Source of the DNA: a virus
IMG/VR virus record: IMGVR_UViG_3300027759_000319
Span: 1-29,008 of that record
Strand: one strand, 5' to 3'
DNA length: 29,008 bases
Part shown: positions 6,622-13,053 of the stretch, in pieces
Position numbering within the stretch: the stretch's first letter is position 1
Layout of the letters: each line of letters begins with the position of its first letter
Notes under the pieces: generated by a model
Told to the model about the DNA's origin: nothing
Database searches by the model: none
The model's input: the letters and a program-made list of their open reading frames with translations, nothing else
Program-made: the position numbers and the translations under genes

Positions 6622-7917
6622 TTAAAATTCTCTAGCCTTTCCGTATATACCTTTAAATACTGGAAATCTTAATGAATGTGCACCGTGTTGATCAGTGGTT
6701 TCTTCAAAAAATTGTACCGTTATTATTTTACCTAAAATTTCATTTGGGTTTTGGTGATAGTATCTGCGCTGGTCAAGATTAAAACCTGAACCTACTCTTA
6801 CCGTATTGCCCTTATGTTCTACAATTACGGCCTTTAACATAACCTCTTCAACCTCTTTACCTGCATCAATAATACGATTTATACCTGAATCTAGTCCAGT
6901 TACTGTATACTCAGCATCATGCATCTTTTTAACTTTTAACAGATTTTTTGAGCGACGGCCTTCATAACCAACATCATGTCTAATCATTATACCTTCATAA
7001 CCCATTGCTGATGCATCAGCTACTAATACTTCAAAATGATCACGACTCTCTACTTTAAACTGATATAGCGGCTCGGCAAATTCAAGCTCTATCTCTTCAA
7101 ATAGTGTACTTATTATTACCAGCCTGGCGGTTAATGATATTTCGCCAACACCTTTTTCAAATTCATCAAGCGTTAATAGGTCAAATATATGATATTTTGG
7201 CGACTTAATTATATGGTCTTTTTTACCAATTTCTTTTATTACACCTTGAAAATCTTCAAGACCAGACTCTTGCATTAGACAAACTTCTCCGTCCAGCACA
7301 GTTGACCTTAAGCCTAATTTTTTAAGATCAGTAGCTAGATTAGCCAAGGTTAAAAACTCTTTACCTTGTCTGGAAAAAAACTTTATTTCTCCAGCCTTAT
7401 CGATAACTGCAATACACCTGACTCCATCAAGTTTACGGCTTGCCCACCAGGTTTGAGTCTCAAAGTCTATCTTTTTTTCAGCTGATTCAAATTTTTCAGC
7501 CAAGGCTACATTAAAGGTTGGAACTGTTCCTGGTAAAACTGAATTAATTAGGGTTGCAGTTGCTCGGGTTTTTATATTACGATCAACAATATCATAGATG
7601 AGTTCTGAGAACTCCGGGTATTTTGCAATAAAACCATTAACACACTGAATTGCAGTGTGGCCAGTCACATGCTTATCGTTTAGATCATCAAGTAACTGAA
7701 ATAAGTCATTATAGTTATATACTAGGGTTAGATCTGATCGCTTTTTAAGATTAGCCGAGGTTACATGGTACTGTTTAAATGGAGAATATGTATATTCAAA
7801 TATTTTTCTTAAGAACGGAGAATCATATTTTAATAGAATCTGCTTCTTTATAAGAACCGAAGAGTTAGATTTCATCTCTTCAATAAAGTTTTGTAACTGT
7901 ATAAAATCATTTTGCAT
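6622..7917 (-). CDS. ATP-dependent DNA ligase
   Basis: A 431-residue ligase with all nucleotidyltransferase motifs: motif I K162-LDG-V-R167 (adenylated lysine), SRQG at 182-185, motif III LDGEV at 208-212, IIIa YHIFDLL at 242-248, motif IV EGIMIR at 308-313 and motif V LLKVKK at 326-331. An OB-fold domain follows, containing VRVGSGF. The N-terminal 155 residues form a helical DNA-binding extension, so it is of medium size, near T4 gp30 (487 residues). It seals nicks after replication, recombination and excision repair. It begins a minus-strand operon (ligase, kinase, DUF3127, exonuclease). A terminator lies just upstream and a GGTATAATA box ends 5 bases before the ATG. Confidence 0.95.
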   Translation of the reverse strand: MQNDFIQLQNFIEEMKSNSSVLIKKQILLKYDSPFLRKIFEYTYSPFKQYHVTSANLKKRSDLTLVYNYNDLFQLLDDLNDKHVTGHTAIQCVNGFIAKYPEFSELIYDIVDRNIKTRATATLINSVLPGTVPTFNVALAEKFESAEKKIDFETQTWWASRKLDGVRCIAVIDKAGEIKFFSRQGKEFLTLANLATDLKKLGLRSTVLDGEVCLMQESGLEDFQGVIKEIGKKDHIIKSPKYHIFDLLTLDEFEKGVGEISLTARLVIISTLFEEIELEFAEPLYQFKVESRDHFEVLVADASAMGYEGIMIRHDVGYEGRRSKNLLKVKKMHDAEYTVTGLDSGINRIIDAGKEVEEVMLKAVIVEHKGNTVRVGSGFNLDQRRYYHQNPNEILGKIITVQFFEETTDQHGAHSLRFPVFKGIYGKAREF

Positions 7918-7922
7918 AAAGA

Positions 7923-7931
7923 TATTATACC
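7923..7931 (-). promoter_or_regulatory. GGTATAATA promoter-like box
   Basis: GGTATAATA on the minus strand, with TATAAT ending 6 bases before the ligase ATG, exactly the spacing seen at uvdE. It lies just downstream of the 7936-7960 terminator, so the ligase operon needs its own promoter here. Confidence 0.45.
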
Positions 7932-7935
7932 AAAT

Positions 7936-7960
7936 AAAAAAAGCTGCGGTTGCAGCTTTT
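7936..7960 (-). terminator. Hairpin terminator after gene 7997-8665
   Basis: GCTGC and GCAGC pair around a GGTT loop, extended by four A-T pairs, and on the minus strand the stem runs into seven T residues. It ends the unit 9819-7997 and separates it from the ligase operon. Confidence 0.85.
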
Positions 7961-7996
7961 AATTAAAATTTTCAAAAAGATTAAGAGTAATATTTA

Positions 7997-8665
7997 CTAT
8001 TCTTCTTTTGGATATTTTTTAAGTATAGTTTGAATTTGACTAATTACTTTTGGTATATCATTGTCTAAAGTTTTGGTTCCAATACTTCCAATATCACTAG
8101 TTAAACTATCGCCGTCTTCGTCTCGTTTATATAAAGTTAAAATACGGCCAATTGCTGAAACTTTGGTTGTATCATCATCTGCTGTAGCTTTTTGGCCAAC
8201 ATATAACTCTAATATTTTTTTAATTTCTCTTACATCATCAGAGTAAACAGGAAAATCTAAACAATCAACTAAATCGTCAACTACTTTTTGTAAATCTTCA
8301 TCTGAGTATGTGTTAATCCTACCAGTACCGCCATCGTCGGTTTCGGTATTGTCATTAGTGCTTTTGCCTGGAGTTAATACTATAGACTCTTCCGGTAGTT
8401 CGTTATTAATAATTGTATAATTAATCGATACCATCTCAGCACCAGCATTATCCTTAATCTTTACAGTATAAGTTCCATCCTTTTGAATGTTCTTCTCAAC
8501 ATCTCCCATAAATTGATTCCATTGCTTTATATAGGCGTCATTGTTTTCTCCACTTAATACTAGTTTAAGGTTTTCAGCAGTTTGACCGTTAGACTCATTT
8601 ATTCTATTAAAATAGCCATATTTTTTCTGCTCAGCAAGTATTGCATAATTTTTTAAGTTAATCAT
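7997..8665 (-). CDS. Hypothetical protein with capsid-targeting-like leader (222 aa)
   Basis: A 222-residue acidic protein with no recognised domain. Its start, MINLKNYAILAE, lines up with the T4 internal-protein leader MKTYQEFIAE: basic residue, aromatic, short hydrophobic stretch, then LAE. A second possible cut site is INE before S25. The middle is rich in D, T and S (about 100-120), and the C-terminal half is helical with KKILELYVGQKA. It is the second gene of a two-gene unit with 8674-9819 (8-base gap), whose product carries the same type of start. It may therefore be a packaged internal protein. Function unknown; the leader is the main evidence. Confidence 0.7.
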   Translation of the reverse strand: MINLKNYAILAEQKKYGYFNRINESNGQTAENLKLVLSGENNDAYIKQWNQFMGDVEKNIQKDGTYTVKIKDNAGAEMVSINYTIINNELPEESIVLTPGKSTNDNTETDDGGTGRINTYSDEDLQKVVDDLVDCLDFPVYSDDVREIKKILELYVGQKATADDDTTKVSAIGRILTLYKRDEDGDSLTSDIGSIGTKTLDNDIPKVISQIQTILKKYPKEE

Positions 8666-8673
8666 ATCTTTAT

Positions 8674-9819
8674 TTATTTTTTTTTAATTAAGGATTTTTT
8701 ACGTTTTATTAAGGATTTTTTACGTTTTGTTGTATTAGTGTTAGTCTTTTTAGTCTGATCAACTGCTTTAAGCTGGTCAGCGGTTACGCTGGCTAGAGCA
8801 GTAGTTAACTGAGTTACTACATCTGCGGTAATATCAGTAACTGAAGTACCTGCAGCATTTGTTAAAAGACCAATTGCTAAAGCTGTTTTTTTCCCATAGT
8901 TAGCATCAGCTCCACCGCTATTCTTAACGGCCTCAGCCGCTTTTATATGGTTTGGGTCGTTAGGATATGCACTAGCACCTGCAATAATCATTTTTTGCAA
9001 TTGACGAACCACTTCTGACTTTTGGCCTTGCTTTAATCCAGTAAATTGGGTAAATCCGCCGGTAACTCCGCCGCCTCCACCTGCTGCGCTGGTTCCGCTG
9101 GTTCCGCCGCCTCCTGCATTTTGGCTTCCTCCGCTTCCTCCGCCGCCTCCGCTTCCTCCGCCTGCTGCTGCTAACCTCTCTTTTTCAGCTGCGGCTTTAA
9201 GTTTGTCAGCTTCAATTTGGGCATTTGTTCCACCCGCGCCTGGACCGCCAGTTGCAATAGCTCCTGTACCTGAAGTAGATCCTTTAGTTAATTGTGCCAT
9301 CTGTGAAATATCCCAAATATTTACGCTGATAGATTTAAGAATTGTTGGAATTTCCATATATGGTGTTATCTCGTAATTGGTTATCATTTTTTGAATCTCA
9401 TCGGCTGATTTAAAATTTGAGGAATATTTAAAAATTAAATCCGCATCAAACAATACATTATTATTAACAAGCTTTCTCTGTCTTAATGTTTTTACTTTAA
9501 TAAAAATAACCGCCGCTGGTGATAGTGATCCATCTTTATTTTTTGTAGTGCTAGATCGGGCGTCTGAACCAGCTTTAAATGCTGGATCTGCCGGTAATTG
9601 AGTTGCTACATATTGTTTAGCTACATTAATTGCCTGTTCTTCAGTTGCTCTTACATCATCTGGCATATTATACACTGCTGAGAATGATATATTTTGCAAT
9701 TCATCAGACTGTGGTGTATTATTTGTAACTTTAAATTTGTGATTTGCAGATTCATTAATTGGCACTAACTTTGCCGAGTTTGACTCTGTTATAAAGCGAT
9801 CAAATGATTTAAATATCAT
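8674..9819 (-). CDS. Packaging-leader protein with Gly-rich linker and peptidoglycan-binding-like domain
   Basis: A 381-residue modular protein. Residues 1-12 (MIFKSFDRFITE) form a capsid-targeting-like leader with an ITE site, and PINE at 20-23 offers a second cut. Residues about 28-175 are an unrecognised alpha/beta domain. Residues 185-256 are a glycine-rich linker with Ala/Glu/Lys helix AEKERLAAA. Residues 260-318 resemble the peptidoglycan-binding fold (PF01471), with LKQGQKSEVVRQLQKMI and YGKKTALAI marking the usual start and end. The C-terminus is a basic tail built from KRKKSLI repeats. If packaged, it could help the genome or co-delivered proteins through the cell wall; that is inference. 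A perfect TATAAATA lies 53 bases upstream of the ATG. Confidence 0.75.
   Translation of the reverse strand: MIFKSFDRFITESNSAKLVPINESANHKFKVTNNTPQSDELQNISFSAVYNMPDDVRATEEQAINVAKQYVATQLPADPAFKAGSDARSSTTKNKDGSLSPAAVIFIKVKTLRQRKLVNNNVLFDADLIFKYSSNFKSADEIQKMITNYEITPYMEIPTILKSISVNIWDISQMAQLTKGSTSGTGAIATGGPGAGGTNAQIEADKLKAAAEKERLAAAGGGSGGGGGSGGSQNAGGGGTSGTSAAGGGGGVTGGFTQFTGLKQGQKSEVVRQLQKMIIAGASAYPNDPNHIKAAEAVKNSGGADANYGKKTALAIGLLTNAAGTSVTDITADVVTQLTTALASVTADQLKAVDQTKKTNTNTTKRKKSLIKRKKSLIKKK
8686..8727 (-). repeat. 21-bp tandem repeat encoding KRKKSLI
   Basis: Two copies of a 21-bp unit (8686-8706 and 8707-8727) that differ at one base, in frame at the 3' end of the gene. They give two KRKKSLI units and then a final KKK. 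This looks like a recent duplication that lengthened a basic tail. Confidence 0.85.
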
Positions 9820-9872
9820 AAATTTATTTACTATTTTATAATTAACTAAATACTACCTTAGTTATACATAGT

Positions 9873-9880
9873 TATTTATA
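9873..9880 (-). promoter_or_regulatory. T4-late-like promoter box TATAAATA
   Basis: Exact TATAAATA on the minus strand in the divergent intergenic region, 53 bases before the ATG at 9819. Spacing is longer than at the other boxes. A related TTATAAAATAG lies nearer the start at about 9832-9842. Confidence 0.5.
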
Positions 9881-9894
9881 TCGCCATACCTAAA

Positions 9895-9902
9895 GATAAA
9901 TA
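9895..9902 (+). promoter_or_regulatory. Late-promoter-like box GATAAATA
   Basis: GATAAATA on the plus strand, but only 7 bases from the ATG at 9910. A transcript from it would be leaderless, so this assignment is weaker than the others. Confidence 0.3.
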
Positions 9903-9909
9903 AATCAAT

Positions 9910-11037
9910 ATGAAGTATCTTTTTGAATTTGCAGAATATTTAGAGTCAACGGCCCTAGATCAGGCATTTGGAATACTTGGTGATACTGGCAAGGACTCTC
10001 AATTCGGTGAACAAACTGGCTATTTTAAAGAATTAATTCAATATGCAAATGACTCAGAAGTTGATGCATTTGTATTTACTGACTTTACCTCAACTGGCTG
10101 TACTGCCTGGACACTAGTTAATGATAAATGGACCTCATCAGTTAGAGGACTGCCTGCGGTATTTTATGATAGAAGCTTTAAAAATAAAACCAATAAAGGT
10201 AAAACTTCAAATACCAGATTTTTATTAAATCTTGGGTGTACTCCGCTAAACAGTCCAGATTTTAGAAAAGTATCACTTGATAAATATTTAACCTATCAAA
10301 CCTTAATAAATGAAGACCTTGGCAAATTAAAGATTCCGCATACCCAAAAATACAGTAAATCTAATCTTATTAGGTTTATGAGCAATTATCCTGAGGCTAT
10401 TATTAAACCTAGATTTGGATCTGGCGGTAAAGGTATAATTAAGGTAGCTAAAAAGGGCTCAAGTTATTTAATTAACTATTTAGATAAGTCAACAACTGCA
10501 ACCGACCTAAATTTAGTAGACCGCATTGATGCAATCCGTAAAAGTATGAGATCTAATGGCAGAATTTATATTATTCAAGAGTGTATTTCTCTACCTCAAT
10601 ATAATGGAGGAGTATTTGATGTTCGGGTAATATATCAACGGGATAAGACTAAAAAACCAGTACGAACAGGCATGGCAGTTAGATTGGCTAAGCCCAGTAA
10701 AATTACCGCAAATTTACATCAAGGCGGCAGTAAAGAAACCCTAAGTAATATTTTAAAATCAATATTTAACCAAGATATAGACGGCCCGATTGCCCAGTCA
10801 ATTAGAGACGCATCACAGGTAATATTTGATATTTTAGATAAAAAGTCTGGCCCAATTGGAGAAATCGGATTGGATTTTTTAATAGATCAAAGCGGCGAAA
10901 TCCACCTACTAGAGGTAAATTCAATTCCAGGAAGAAATTTATTTAAAATACTACCTGATATTAGAAAAACTGCAATTCAAAGACCAGTTGACTATGCCAA
11001 CCGGTTGTTAAAGGATCTTACCAAAAAAAGCCGCTAA
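9910..11037 (+). CDS. YheC/YheD-type ATP-grasp enzyme with capsid-targeting-like leader
   Basis: A 375-residue ATP-grasp protein of the YheC/YheD type, otherwise known from Bacillus spore-associated proteins. The family domain starts at FGILGDTG (20-27). Landmarks are GLPAVFYDR (80-88), K166-P with the flexible loop GSGGKG (170-175), IIQE (221-224), FDVRV (236-240), a basic/His segment HQGG (270-273), EIGLDF (318-323) and the metal site LLEVNSIPGR (333-342). Such folds join an acid to an amine using ATP; the substrate is unknown. Ahead of the family domain sits an extra leader, MKYLFEFAEYLE, matching the packaging-leader pattern. It is one of three plus-strand genes, divergent from the peptidoglycan-binding-like gene, and its stop lies in the loop of a terminator. 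Confidence 0.85.
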   Translation: MKYLFEFAEYLESTALDQAFGILGDTGKDSQFGEQTGYFKELIQYANDSEVDAFVFTDFTSTGCTAWTLVNDKWTSSVRGLPAVFYDRSFKNKTNKGKTSNTRFLLNLGCTPLNSPDFRKVSLDKYLTYQTLINEDLGKLKIPHTQKYSKSNLIRFMSNYPEAIIKPRFGSGGKGIIKVAKKGSSYLINYLDKSTTATDLNLVDRIDAIRKSMRSNGRIYIIQECISLPQYNGGVFDVRVIYQRDKTKKPVRTGMAVRLAKPSKITANLHQGGSKETLSNILKSIFNQDIDGPIAQSIRDASQVIFDILDKKSGPIGEIGLDFLIDQSGEIHLLEVNSIPGRNLFKILPDIRKTAIQRPVDYANRLLKDLTKKSR

Positions 11038-11048
11038 TGCGGCTTTTT
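11023..11048. terminator. Bidirectional terminator with stop codon in its loop
   Basis: AAAAAGCCGC and GCGGCTTTTT pair around the loop TAAT, and the loop contains the TAA stop of the ATP-grasp gene (11035-11037). It has a T run on the plus strand and an A run on the other side, so it can serve both this gene and the converging minus-strand gene that ends at 11068. Confidence 0.9.
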
Positions 11049-11067
11049 AATTTAAAATAAAACGATT

Positions 11068-11271
11068 TTACATTAGTTTAATTGCATTATAGAGTTTTAG
11101 TCTATTTTTAGCATTTCCATTTGAATATTTATCCCAAAGAATAGAGGACTCAGTATCCATAAATGAATAGGCATCAGCAGCAGTCATATATTTTTCAAAT
11201 AGGTCATGGCTAGATGAAGATGCGGCTAATTTAATTAGATCAATATCTAATAATCGCCTATGATATCCCAT
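11068..11271 (-). CDS. Hypothetical protein (67 aa)
   Basis: A 67-residue mostly helical protein beginning MGYHRRLLDIDLIKLAASS. No family is recognised. Its ATG overlaps the stop codon of the 174-residue upstream gene by one base (TAATG), indicating coupled translation, and its transcription would end at the hairpin at 11023-11048. No function is proposed. Confidence 0.6.
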   Translation of the reverse strand: MGYHRRLLDIDLIKLAASSSSHDLFEKYMTAADAYSFMDTESSILWDKYSNGNAKNRLKLYNAIKLM

Positions 11272-11795
11272 TAATTAGAGGCTGGAGTGGTTTCAGCTTC
11301 TCGTAATTTTGCAATTTGAGAATCTAATGATTTCATTTCCATAATTACATTATTTAATGCAATTGCAATTCTAAATACACGTTGAGCAGTATCTAATCCA
11401 GAGCCTTCATACTTATTTAACATTAAGGCACAGGCTTCAATTGCAGATGCTGATAAATTTACAGTAGGGTTATCAATTCCGCTATTGGTTGCTGCCTCTA
11501 GTGTTCCGATTGCAGAGGCAAATCCTAAGTAACAATTCATTAACATAAAAGCCTCATTTGGACCGGTAAATGGAAATTTGTTATTACAGCCATTTTTAAT
11601 CCATTTTAAATCTGCCATGTCTAAATTAATAGCCCAATATCCAGTACGCTTATTAATTAATTTGTCAACTTCTGACATTTCTTTAGCCTCAGGCTCAGTG
11701 TTAGTTTCGGTAGATGACTCAGGTCCTGCAACCATTTCAGTATCAGGCGCATCCATTACTAGTGAATCAGTAATTAAGTCGGTTGTTTTTTTCAT
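11271..11795 (-). CDS. Hypothetical protein with acidic N-terminus (174 aa)
   Basis: A 174-residue protein. Residues 1-45 are acidic and probably disordered (many E, T, S and P). The remainder is a compact helical domain with NKRTGYWAINLDMADLKWI, then a series of alanine- and leucine-rich helices, and a coiled-coil-like end MKSLDSQIAKLREAE. No family is recognised. A TATAAATC sequence lies 9 bases before the ATG, a weak match to the late box. It is coupled to the 67-residue gene by a one-base overlap. The architecture fits a phage assembly or accessory protein, but nothing specific can be claimed. Confidence 0.65.
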   Translation of the reverse strand: MKKTTDLITDSLVMDAPDTEMVAGPESSTETNTEPEAKEMSEVDKLINKRTGYWAINLDMADLKWIKNGCNNKFPFTGPNEAFMLMNCYLGFASAIGTLEAATNSGIDNPTVNLSASAIEACALMLNKYEGSGLDTAQRVFRIAIALNNVIMEMKSLDSQIAKLREAETTPASN

Positions 11796-11846
11796 AAATT
11801 ATTTGATTTATATTTAGATTATATTACTAAAAAAAATAGGCAAGTT

Positions 11847-12314
11847 TCAGAAAATTCTATCTAAAATTATTCTTTGAGCTGCTGCTATTTTAGAATAGGC
11901 TAGCTCAATATCAATAAACCCAGCCCAGTCAATTTCGGCCTTTTGTAATTGTGATTTAGGCACAGTTAAGCCAGTTAAGCCAATTTCAGATAGGTTATTG
12001 ATATTACAAATTAAATAGTGAATATTATTAATAACAGTTTTGCCAGAATATACCTGAATTATTTCAGTATTTTGCTCTACCTGATTAGGTTTAATCCGTA
12101 TACCAGTTTCCTCGTATGTTTCCCTAAGTGCAGCATCTTCTGGCGATTCGCCATCCTCTATTTTACCCTTGGGAATTCCCATAACTGGATTAGCCCAGCT
12201 ACCATTTGTTGCATGCACTAATAAAATTTTTGAATTATAAATTATTGCAATACCTGCACTGTCTCTCTTTTTTTTAGGGCCTGTATTTGAGAACTTTTCA
12301 AATGTATTAATCAT
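11847..12314 (-). CDS. Nudix hydrolase
   Basis: A 155-residue Nudix enzyme: the box G50-KIEDGESPEDAALRETYEETG-I72 matches GX5EX7REUXEEXGU exactly, giving the metal-binding glutamates for hydrolysis of a nucleoside diphosphate linked to another group. Substrate is not readable; candidates include nucleotide sugars, dinucleoside polyphosphates, damaged dNTPs or RNA caps. The frame is open to 12377, but I choose the ATG at 12314. It leaves a 10-base gap after the preceding gene, and it starts MINTFEKFSN, which resembles the packaging leaders in this window (without a clear Glu cut site). The longer start would overlap the upstream gene by 53 bases. Confidence 0.85.
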   Translation of the reverse strand: MINTFEKFSNTGPKKKRDSAGIAIIYNSKILLVHATNGSWANPVMGIPKGKIEDGESPEDAALRETYEETGIRIKPNQVEQNTEIIQVYSGKTVINNIHYLICNINNLSEIGLTGLTVPKSQLQKAEIDWAGFIDIELAYSKIAAAQRIILDRIF

Positions 12315-12324
12315 AGCTAAGTTA

Positions 12325-13053
12325 TTAAAGTAAATAAGGACACTTCTTGGAAATCTCCTCTCTATTAATATACTCACTTAAATATTTTTCAACTAATGAT
12401 TTAGAGGTTTGGTGTCTATACCAATTTGGGATTTTTCCAAGTTTAGATTCATATGCTTGGAAATATAAATCAACAAGCTCAGGTGTTTTTAATTTAAAAT
12501 TTTCCATTGCCAATAGGATTGGACCAGCTTTAGTAAAACCTATTCTAAATCTAGAAAATTCTGATGCTAATTTAGAATATAAGGTTTCAGAAATTTGAGA
12601 TAATATTGGAATCTCAGGATATCGAGCTGTATTTAAATGAATTGGCTTGCCATCAATTATCTCTCTAGCTCCAATTATACGACCTTCATATGTAGCCACC
12701 TGAATTTGAGTATCAATTTTCGGTTTACTAAAATAAATTGAACCCTTTAATAAATTTGCACTATTCAGGTGTCTAAATGTTGGAAAAGTTTGAATAGTAG
12801 AGTTTGGAGAAATTACTGAAATTGGTGTCCTTAATTTCATAGCCTTAAATCGGTCTCCTACAAATCCAGGAATTACATCTGAGCCGGCTAATCTATTAAA
12901 TACTTGATGCGTTGAATATTCGTTTGGGGTAATTTGTACGCTAATCTTTGCATCACTGTTAAATAGGTCAGGAATATTATGGTTTTCTCCAATTAGGGCA
13001 ATTTTTTTAGAGAAAATATCATGGACTTGAAACTCATCAAATGGTCTTATCAT
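12325..13053 (-). CDS. Unknown protein, possibly degenerate ATP-grasp-like (242 aa)
   Basis: A 242-residue protein not firmly recognised. It starts MIRPFDEFQVHD, similar to the leaders of its neighbours (aromatic pair, then an acidic residue). The central and C-terminal parts (QVATYEGRIIGAREIIDGKPI, then KAGPILLAMENFKL at about 195-208) loosely follow the end of an ATP-grasp domain, where a 'D-lead-hydrophobic-E-x-N' strand binds metal. Key residues such as the P-loop-like glycine motif are missing. I regard this as a weak structural guess. Its ATG overlaps the stop of the 782-residue gene by four bases and it is followed closely by the Nudix gene, so the three form one operon. Confidence 0.55.
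   Translation of the reverse strand: MIRPFDEFQVHDIFSKKIALIGENHNIPDLFNSDAKISVQITPNEYSTHQVFNRLAGSDVIPGFVGDRFKAMKLRTPISVISPNSTIQTFPTFRHLNSANLLKGSIYFSKPKIDTQIQVATYEGRIIGAREIIDGKPIHLNTARYPEIPILSQISETLYSKLASEFSRFRIGFTKAGPILLAMENFKLKTPELVDLYFQAYESKLGKIPNWYRHQTSKSLVEKYLSEYINREEISKKCPYLL

Noticed and set aside
12315-12377. Upstream start for the Nudix gene (MSILIERRF...).
   Set aside because: It overlaps the upstream gene by 53 bases, while the ATG at 12314 gives a clean gap and a leader like those of neighbouring genes.
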